Shown here piece by piece: positions 57,493 through 64,000 of a DNA stretch of 64,000 nt. The notes beneath the pieces were generated by a model, which did not search any database, was not told the origin of the DNA, and was given only the letters and a program-made list of their open reading frames with translations. Location: positions 727,232,484-727,296,483 of the forward strand of contig CM054057.1 of assembly GCA_028641055.1 (NCBI GenBank). The letters are read 5' to 3'. This stretch comes from Alopecurus myosuroides. Taxonomy: Eukaryota; Streptophyta; Magnoliopsida; Poales; Poaceae. Position numbers and translations under genes: made by a program. Positions within the stretch are counted from its first letter, which is position 1. Each line of letters opens with the position of its first letter.

Positions 57493-58256
57493 TGCCCTCA
57501 CGGACAATGTTGTTGTCAGGTGGAGGCCAAGAAGCGGTGTTGGGTCCGTAAATAGAAGTAGGTCTAGTAGGTTTAGTAGCAGTTTTAGCGACCTTTCGGG
57601 CGTCGACGACGTGTGGGGAGGATGGCGCCAGATTCCTTCGATCGGATCTAGCGCTACCGGGGGGGCTTTCTTCCTTGACGCAGAGCTTCAATGGCTAGAG
57701 CCGCAGGAGATGAGGTGGGGGGTTGTCGGCTACTCCATAATACTTTTTTTGGGCATGTTGAGAGGGATGTGGGCATGGCCTTGTGTTCTTCTTCGGAGCG
57801 CCATGGGGGCGAAAGGGAGAAGAAGCACACGGAGTTTCGCTGGCGGGTCTCGGTCTGCCTTGGAGTTCTGATGATGTAGGAGAAAGGTGAGCACTCTCGG
57901 TGGCCCAAGTTCAGGCGACAAATTAAGATGATTAACTGGTGGTCCATCTCGAAGCCGGCAATGATGGTTGTTGCTTCTTCAACCATGATGTCGGGGGGGG
58001 GGGGGGGGGGGCGGGGCGGGGGGCTCTTCGAGCTCGCGACGACGCCTCCCTTCCTTTCAGTTCGAAGTGGTATCTTCCTGGCAACGACTAAGCTGGTCGT
58101 GGTTTGAGTTCATATTTCTCCGGTGGGTGTAGCGGACCCGACTGCATTTTCCTGATCTCTTTAAGGGTTTTCCTGTAAGAGTTAGGGATTGTATTGTATT
58201 TTCTCTCTCTTTTGGGGTCCCTGATGTAACTTGTACTTGCACAAAATAAAAAAAAA
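57493..58256 (+). mobile_element. Poly(A)-ended retroposon-like segment at the duplication junction
   Basis: This segment has no counterpart in either duplication unit and ends with gcacaaaataaaaaaaaaa (58237-58256), as a reverse-transcribed insertion would. It is GC-rich at its start (57600-57700) and contains a long G run (57993-58010). The plus-strand frame at 57428-57871 begins in flanking DNA and shows no recognisable domain. No target duplication could be found, possibly because the right edge coincides with the start of the second unit. It could be a LINE or SINE 3' part or a processed transcript copy. Confidence 0.4.
57993..58020. repeat. Long G homopolymer
   Basis: A run of about 18 G followed by cggggcgggg. 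Similar runs occur at 11596-11611 and 12308-12320. Such runs are error-prone in sequencing and can fold as G-quadruplexes; neither can be decided here. Confidence 0.8.
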
Positions 58257-58734
58257 ACATATCAACCATACGCTACCATCTCCTACCATTTTTTTCGATA
58301 AAGGGAGTTTTTATTACTTAAAAAGTTTAAGCGTTACGCCCGGCCTCTGCATAACAAAGATGCACACAGCCAAACCATCTCCTCCTGCCATGGAGTTCTA
58401 TTCCCCTCTCATGGAGTTCTATTCCCCTCTCAGTAGAAAAAAAATACCATGTCCTGTCGTCGAGCGCCACAAATTCACCGTTGCACACCAGCACTTCAGT
58501 TGTCATCTTAGGATGTAGAGGGAGGATGACATTGGTCGAATGAGTGCCCAAATATTTTTCTGATGATCACAACAATGCATAGATGATGTAATCTAAATAC
58601 AATGGCCAGATGCAAGACATGAGAAGGAATGTCCACAAATCAAGAAATTCTTTTGCACGGATCCTTATAATTTACATCATGATGGTACAAATCAGAACAC
58701 CCCACAACTCGTGGTTGTAACCATGGTGGGTGCC

Positions 58735-59535
58735 TTACTTTCCAGGCACAAAGTTGGTGGCGAATGCCCATGCGTTGTTGTTGACGGGATCGGCGATATG
58801 GTCAGCGAGGTTCTCCAGCGGGCCCTTTCCGGTAACGATGGCCTGCACAAAGAAGCCGAACATGGAGAACATGGCGAGACGACCATTCTTGAGCTCTTTC
58901 ACCTTGAGCTCCGCGAATGCCTCGGGATCTTCAGCTAGGCCGAGTGGGTCAAAGCTACCACCGGGGTAAAGTGGGTCAACAATCTCGCCGAGTGGGCCAC
59001 CAGCAATGCGGAACCCCTCGACCGCACCCATGAGAACCACTTGGACGGCCCAAATGGCCAGGATACTTTGTGCGTGGACAAGGCTGGGATTGCCAAGATA
59101 GTCGAGGCCACCCTCGCTGAAGATTTGGGAGCCGGCCTTGAACCAAACGGCCTCTCCAAACGTGACGCCATTGCGAGCGAGCAGCTCGGGGAAGACACAG
59201 CCGAGTGCGCCAAGCATGGCCCACCGTGAGTGGATCACCTCCAGCTCACGGTTCTTGGCGAAGGTCTCGGGATCAGCCGAGAGCCCAGCAGTGTCCCACC
59301 CGTAGTCACCGGGGAACTCGCCTGTCAAGTAGCTCGGGGGCTCGCCGGATAGCGGGCCGAGGTAGAGCACGCGGTCGGCTCCATACCACGGGCTGCTCGA
59401 TGCAGCTGGCTTCGCCTTCGCCGCAGCCTTGCGCATGGTGACACGAGCCTCCCCGAAGAGAGCCTTAGCCGACGCGTTCTTCACTGCCTTACCGGCGAAT
59501 GCTGAAGAGGAGAGGGACATAGTGGTCGCCGCCAT
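58735..59535 (-). CDS. LHCB1: Chlorophyll a/b-binding protein, LHCII type 1 (copy 2)
   Basis: A single exon of 266 residues, eight of them different from copy 1: positions 8, 17, 22, 24 and 35 in the transit peptide and mature N terminus, then Val for Ile in EAVWFKAG and in AVQVVLMG, and Glu for Asp in GLAEDPEAF. The transit peptide is [20 protein letters not shown]. The mature protein begins at RKAAAKAK, with the family-typical Arg but with Ala in place of Thr at position 3. WYGADR replaces the usual WYGPDR. All chlorophyll-ligand segments are intact. This copy is nearer the family consensus than copy 1. Its 5' leader and CCAAT box are conserved. Expected role: antenna of photosystem II in the thylakoid. 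Confidence 0.95.
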   Translation of the reverse strand: MAATTMSLSSSAFAGKAVKNASAKALFGEARVTMRKAAAKAKPAASSSPWYGADRVLYLGPLSGEPPSYLTGEFPGDYGWDTAGLSADPETFAKNRELEVIHSRWAMLGALGCVFPELLARNGVTFGEAVWFKAGSQIFSEGGLDYLGNPSLVHAQSILAIWAVQVVLMGAVEGFRIAGGPLGEIVDPLYPGGSFDPLGLAEDPEAFAELKVKELKNGRLAMFSMFGFFVQAIVTGKGPLENLADHIADPVNNNAWAFATNFVPGK

Positions 59536-59800
59536 TGGTGCTGCTAGGAGTTCTGGGAGAGTGAGGCACTGGGGGTTGAATGTGAGATGGCCTGAGAAGA
59601 TAGGACAGAAGGAGGGGGCTCTTTAAGGCAGCGTAAGGAGCAGAGGCCGTCGACATAAACAGAGAAAGAAATATGTAGCTGTGATGCTATTGGTGCATAG
59701 GGAGCCTCAAGGGGATCAGATACACTTGTGGCTATGACTAGCTGGCAACCTCCTCAGTGAGAGCTGAATTTTTTTTCCTGATGCTATTGGATTGTGCTGA
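59536..59800 (-). promoter_or_regulatory. Promoter of LHCB1 copy 2
   Basis: CCAAT box as complement of attgg at 59689-59693 and GATA-type element (gtatctgatcc) as in copy 1. At the TATA position the sequence is ttaaaga (complement of tctttaa, 59620-59626), weaker than the ttaaata of copy 1. The leader is CT-rich and ends at the ATG 59535. Confidence 0.55.
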
Positions 59801-60074
59801 TGTACTAGGTAAGGTTGGTCTATATTATATTACATATTATTTTCGTGCTCTGTTGACAAGAATGGATTTTTGTTTACGCATCTAACACTTAATGTGAGTT
59901 TGTTCTGAAGGTAACATTCTATAAATCTTTTTACTAAGCCTTGTTAACCTTGTGTCATGTGCATGGTTTACGTGTATGGTGAAAACTACATATTGTAGCT
60001 GGTGACAAAAATAATGGTACAAATTTGATAGTTGCAATTTACTCTGGAATCCAACTAGCTCTCCAATACAGCAA

Positions 60075-60345
60075 AGTAGTTTGGCAGCAAAGTGATTTTT
60101 AAACCAAAGTATTCGAAAACCACAGTACTCCTACGCCTAGCGAATCAATACTTCAGTTTTGCCAAAGAGTTCCAGCTCATTTTTCAGATATTTCAGAAAT
60201 AGTGTAGTTTGCTAAATATTGAAGTATATAAAACTATAGTTTTGGCTAAAGCCAAACACCTCGAAGTATATCATACTTAAGTATTTCTAGAAACCGAGCT
60301 ATTATTGGAATACTTCAAAAATACTGAGCTCCGAAAACAAGGCCT
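60075..60345. mobile_element. About 270-bp insertion upstream of LHCB1 copy 2, possible MITE
   Basis: In copy 1 the phrase ccaatacacaaaaaa...ttaccaatt is continuous (57170-57210), while in copy 2 about 270 bases lie between ccaatacagcaaag and attaccaaataacc. The insert is AT-rich and ends in gagctccgaaaacaaggcc, which resembles a MITE terminus. No clear matching terminus was found on the left. It could equally be a deletion in copy 1. Confidence 0.3.
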
Positions 60346-60789
60346 GCATTACCAAATAACCGGATATCTCATATTTACTCTGCAATTTGCTCTAGAAATT
60401 GATGCGTTTTCCTTATGGAGCTAACAATCCCATTTACTTCCATTTCATTTGGGATAGCAATAAACATGGCAAGTTCACGTTTACTGTTTTCACATTCCTG
60501 CATTTTGAAATTTGTGTATTCTCGATCAGGTCCAAGTCTATAGACATATCTATAAAATTGCTCTTCAATCAGCTAAAAGTGACCAAAATGAACCTTCAGT
60601 TTCCACCGTCTGTATACCACTTGGAAGAAATCAGGGAAATATCCAAAAAAAAAAGTGCATGCCTTGGACTCTTGGTGGCCAGGAAACAATTACAGACCCG
60701 GAAAAAGGGGAGCAGTTTTGCATATGCTTGCGAATATACGCTCTACTTCCTATGTATATAAACGGTTCTACCAAGCATGGAGTATAAGA

Positions 60790-63700
60790 TCAGCTGGATT
60801 TCGAAGATATCGATGAAACAATCTCAGCTCTAGCCTTCTCAAGGGCATCCGGTAAGTTCTCTGGCTTCCGACCGCCAGCCTGGGCAAAGTTCGGCTTGCC
60901 GCCACCGCCTCCGCCGCAAAGTTTCGCTATCCCACCCACGAACTTCCCTGCTTGAATTCCCATTTTCACGACTCCGGGACTGAAGGCCGCGACCAGGCTG
61001 ACCTTACCTTCTCCTGGAGTTGAACCTAAGATCACTGCAGCAGGGTCTTGCAGGGCTCCCACTAGATGCTCCGCGGCACTTTTCAGCCCGTCAGCATCCA
61101 CATCACCCATGTTCTCAACTAGGATCCTACAGAACACAGGTTTTGGTAGAGAATGTAAATAATAGCAAAAAAAACACTTGTATATTTGTATTGAAGAGCA
61201 GGCAAACAGTAATGTGATGCATAAGAATGCAACAGCTGAAGCAAGTACCTGACATTCTGAGGTTCAATAACTGCAGCTTTACTTGCAAGGGATGCTGCTT
61301 TCAGCACTGCAATTTTGCTGCGTAGAGATGATACTTCATTTCTGGTTGTCCTTAGTTCTTCAAGAACAGTTTCTACTCTACTGTTGACCTCTTCTGCTTT
61401 AACCTGAAAAATAAGTTCATTGTTAGAGCATATACGATTCCTCGGATTTTTTTTTTAAATATCAATCGAAGATGCAAAAAAATTTGAAGGGCAAGGAGAC
61501 ATTGCTCTTGCACTTTTAATCACACTACCCAGATGGGACAAGATTGCTTGCAAGATGTAACAAGCATGAATTGTCTAGTCAAGTGATTTGTAGATAACTA
61601 TTTATGTTCGGGGGAAGCATGTTCCTTCCTATTTCATATTAAAGCATCATGTCCGCTTTCAAATAATAATGTTATGAACATTGACAGGAGAAATGTGCAT
61701 TTTGAGATTTGACATACTTTACTACTACAGCTACTTAATGTAGTGTGCATTTCTAACAGATCAAAATGCCAAATCCATTTGAACAACAGATAAAAATCAT
61801 CAGATGCACAGATTACAGCTAAGACTCACCAGCCATCGAGAAAAACATGACACGTCAGGGAAAAAGAGCAAATTTGCTACAATGAGTAGAACCATACCTT
61901 AAGTGACGAGCATAAGTGCCGCATATAGTTGTCACGAGAACAAACATACTCCACAAATGCATCACCTGCAACTGCCTCAATCCTTCTGACTCCAGAAGCT
62001 ATTCCCTGTTCTGAGATTATCTTGAATCCACGGATCTCAGCAGTATTACTGACATGAGTTCCACCACATAGTTCCATCGACACCCCAGGGACCTCTACGA
62101 CTCTGACCTGATAGAATTGAGGACAAATTTAAGCATCATCTATAATGTCATATGACTTTGCAGCCATGTTGCTGTAATATCATAATTTCTAGTGCTGTAT
62201 TGGTTTCTAAATACCAACCTGTTCGCCATATTTTTCACCAAACATAGCAGTGGCACCAGCATTTTTTGCATCTTGCAAAGCCATCACATTTGTCTCTAGA
62301 TGTGTTGCGCTGCCAATCCATTGGTTCACCAGTGATTCAATTTCCAGTAGTTCCTCTTCTGAAAGGGGGCGATGGAAATTGAAGTCAAATCGTAGACGGT
62401 CAAAAGCCACAAGGGATCCTGCCTGTGATGTCTCTGAACCAATGACACTTTTAAGAGCTGACTGTAGTAGATGTGTAGCAGTATGATGAACCTAGACATG
62501 GAAACAGAAAGAAGTTACGAAGAAAACAGAAATAGATAGGTGTTATAGCAAACATGGAGGATGCAACCGATGACAAGCATTTTATTTGAACTCGCCAGCA
62601 TCATGTTCGAGAATGCTAAGAAAACACCAGATAGTTGAGTTCACTTCCTCTACTGATTTAAACTCTTTGCAGGCAATCAGACATCTTATGGGAGTGTATG
62701 CTAAGCTATCAGTGGACAACAAGAAAACAACTATCCAGAGCAAATATTCCTATCTTTCTTGTTTAAAGCCTGTGTAGGTGCCTAGATGAAATTTGTCGAA
62801 TTTCACGAAATTATTACAAACATCCAGTAAACACAAACTTTAAATAAATAATATAAACAAAGGAACATTAAAATGCCAGCCAGCCAAAGCACACAGATGC
62901 CCCAACAATTAAATATTCATAAAATGCATCAAGACATAAAAAAAGATTTGCAGTTTTCATACCTTGGCTCCCTGCCTGAGTTTTCCATCAACTGCAGCAT
63001 CGATTTTTTTTCCAACCCCGACTGAACCCTGTTTAATTGTGCCTTTGTGAACAAAGATATTTCCCAGGGATTTTTGGACGTCTTTGATTTCTATGACTGC
63101 ATTTTGTTTTCCACCTTCCTCTTCGTAAACATATAAGAAACCATTGTCTCCAATTTGACCACCTGATTCAGCATAGAACGGTGTTCGGTCTAATAGTATT
63201 TCCACATCAGAACCTTCTGAAACATTTTCTACTGGGTTTCCATTAATTAAAAGACCTTTAACAACGGCAGTTGCGAAAAGAGACTCATATCCCAAAAACT
63301 CAGTATCAGGGATACTTTTGACGATCTCGTTCTCGTTTCCTACAGAAAGTTTGATAACATTGTGAGCTGCCTGAGATTGTTTTCTTTGGCTTTCCATTTC
63401 AGTATCAAACCCCTTCATATCAACAGTAACACCCCGTTCACTCGCTATTTCAGCAGTAATTTCTACAGGGAAACCATATGTATCATATAAAAGGAAAACA
63501 TCTTTTCCAGATAGACAAGGCTTATCTCCATTATCACCAGCACTTACTAATGCCTCATCTAAAAGTTCATCCAATAACTTTTCACCTCTTCCCAGAGTCT
63601 GTACAAATCGCAGCTCTTCCCTTTGGAGTTCTCCAAGAATTGCTTTCCGCCTTGATTCCACATCTGGATCTATCTCACTGCTAAGTCTGATTACTGTCTC

Positions 63701-64000
63701 AGCTAGTGAGGGTACAAATCCACCATCAGAGTTTCCATGCTCATCACCTCTCATACCTATCAATCGACCAGTCCGGACTACCCTTCTTATAAGCCTTCGA
63801 ACAACATATCCTCGCCCAATATTCGAGGGGTTAACACCATCTGATATGAGATAAACAACCGCCCTCATGTGATCACCAATTATCTAACAAAATAGAAAAA
63901 TTCCAAAGGTTATGTCCATCCAACTAATTTATCATGAAACAGAGGGTCCAGATTTACTCACTTTAAGATTTGTCCTCATAGCATCATCAGCTGTGCTGTA
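60790..64000 (-). CDS. Alanyl-tRNA synthetase, organellar type (3' part, six exons)
   Basis: Minus-strand exons: 64000-63962 (continues beyond the window), 63883-62963, 62491-62219, 62107-61898, 61403-61249, 61126-60790, all with GT..AG introns and matching phases. Exon 1 plus 2 read [25 protein letters not shown], then [15 protein letters not shown], the end of the class II catalytic domain. Exon 3 has HHTATHLL, the editing-domain zinc motif, and exon 4 has ELCGGTHV, its partner Cys/His. The last exon has [19 protein letters not shown], the C-terminal DHHA1 signature, and ends [10 protein letters not shown]. The enzyme charges tRNA-Ala and clears mischarged Ser or Gly. The divergent sequence and form fit the chloroplast/mitochondrial enzyme (Arabidopsis EMB86 type). 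The N-terminal targeting part lies outside the window. Confidence 0.92.

Larger units (their letters stand above)
58266..60530. repeat. LHCB1 duplication unit, copy 2
   Basis: Partner of 55508-57492. It is longer by two insertions: a short block at about 58290-58380 (tttttttcgataaagggag...) that resembles a common Triticeae retroposon end, and about 270 bases at 60075-60345. A 20-base phrase (atggagttctattcccctct) is tandemly repeated at 58390 and 58410. Confidence 0.8.

Noticed and set aside
57428..57871. 147-codon plus-strand frame as a host gene
   Set aside because: It starts in duplicated flanking DNA and runs into the poly(A)-ended insert. No domain and no conservation with copy 2.

Overview
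The window is nuclear DNA of a grass, most likely a Triticeae species (wheat, Aegilops or barley group). About 55 kb of stacked LTR retrotransposons lie beside a small gene island (about 55.5-64 kb) with two tandem chlorophyll a/b-binding protein genes (LHCB1 type) and the 3' part of a gene for organellar alanyl-tRNA synthetase. The organism call rests on the repeat style, on host introns with GT..AG borders, and on the LHCB1 sequences.

Layout. 1-2548: 3' tail and 3' LTR of a plus-strand gypsy element whose body is left of the window. 2549-10340: a decayed minus-strand Tat-lineage gypsy element (gag, protease, RT, RNase H, second RNase H, integrase) with a spliced coiled-coil accessory gene on the opposite strand. 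10341-12090: a minus-strand pseudogene resembling the MYB/trihelix plus NAM-C proteins that travel with PIF/Harbinger elements. 12393-54862: a nest of four LTR elements. Outermost is D (minus strand, Copia-like, gag only, 3' LTR truncated). Inside the 5' LTR of D sits C (plus, Copia-like gag, no pol; target duplication CTCTT). Inside the gag of C sits B (plus, gypsy-like, gag only, LTRs of about 5.6-5.9 kb; duplication TTTCC). Inside the 5' LTR of B sits A (minus, chromovirus of Tekay/Del type with full pol order; duplication TGTTT). Junctions, primer-binding sites and polypurine tracts can be read at base resolution for A, B and C. By-eye LTR divergence on short samples rises from A (1-2%) through B (about 3%) and C (about 4%) to D (above 10%), matching the nesting order.

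Gene island (all minus strand): LHCB1 copy 1 (55786-56586), LHCB1 copy 2 (58735-59535), and alanyl-tRNA synthetase exons from 60790 to the right edge. The LHCB1 genes are a direct duplication of about 2 kb that includes promoter and 3' flank. A poly(A)-ended segment lies exactly at the duplication junction. Both LHCB1 proteins look full length but lack the usual phosphorylatable residue near the mature N terminus.

No retroelement here looks coding-competent: each gag or pol carries stops, frameshifts or deletions. I see no tRNA or rRNA gene, no CRISPR array and no bacterial-type system. The observations most worth a second look are the spliced antisense gene in the Tat element, the run of three gag-only elements, the small conserved ORF in the B LTRs, the TTCCGGAA-rich array upstream of the C promoter, and the altered LHCB1 N termini. 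Family names of the repeats are deliberately left open.
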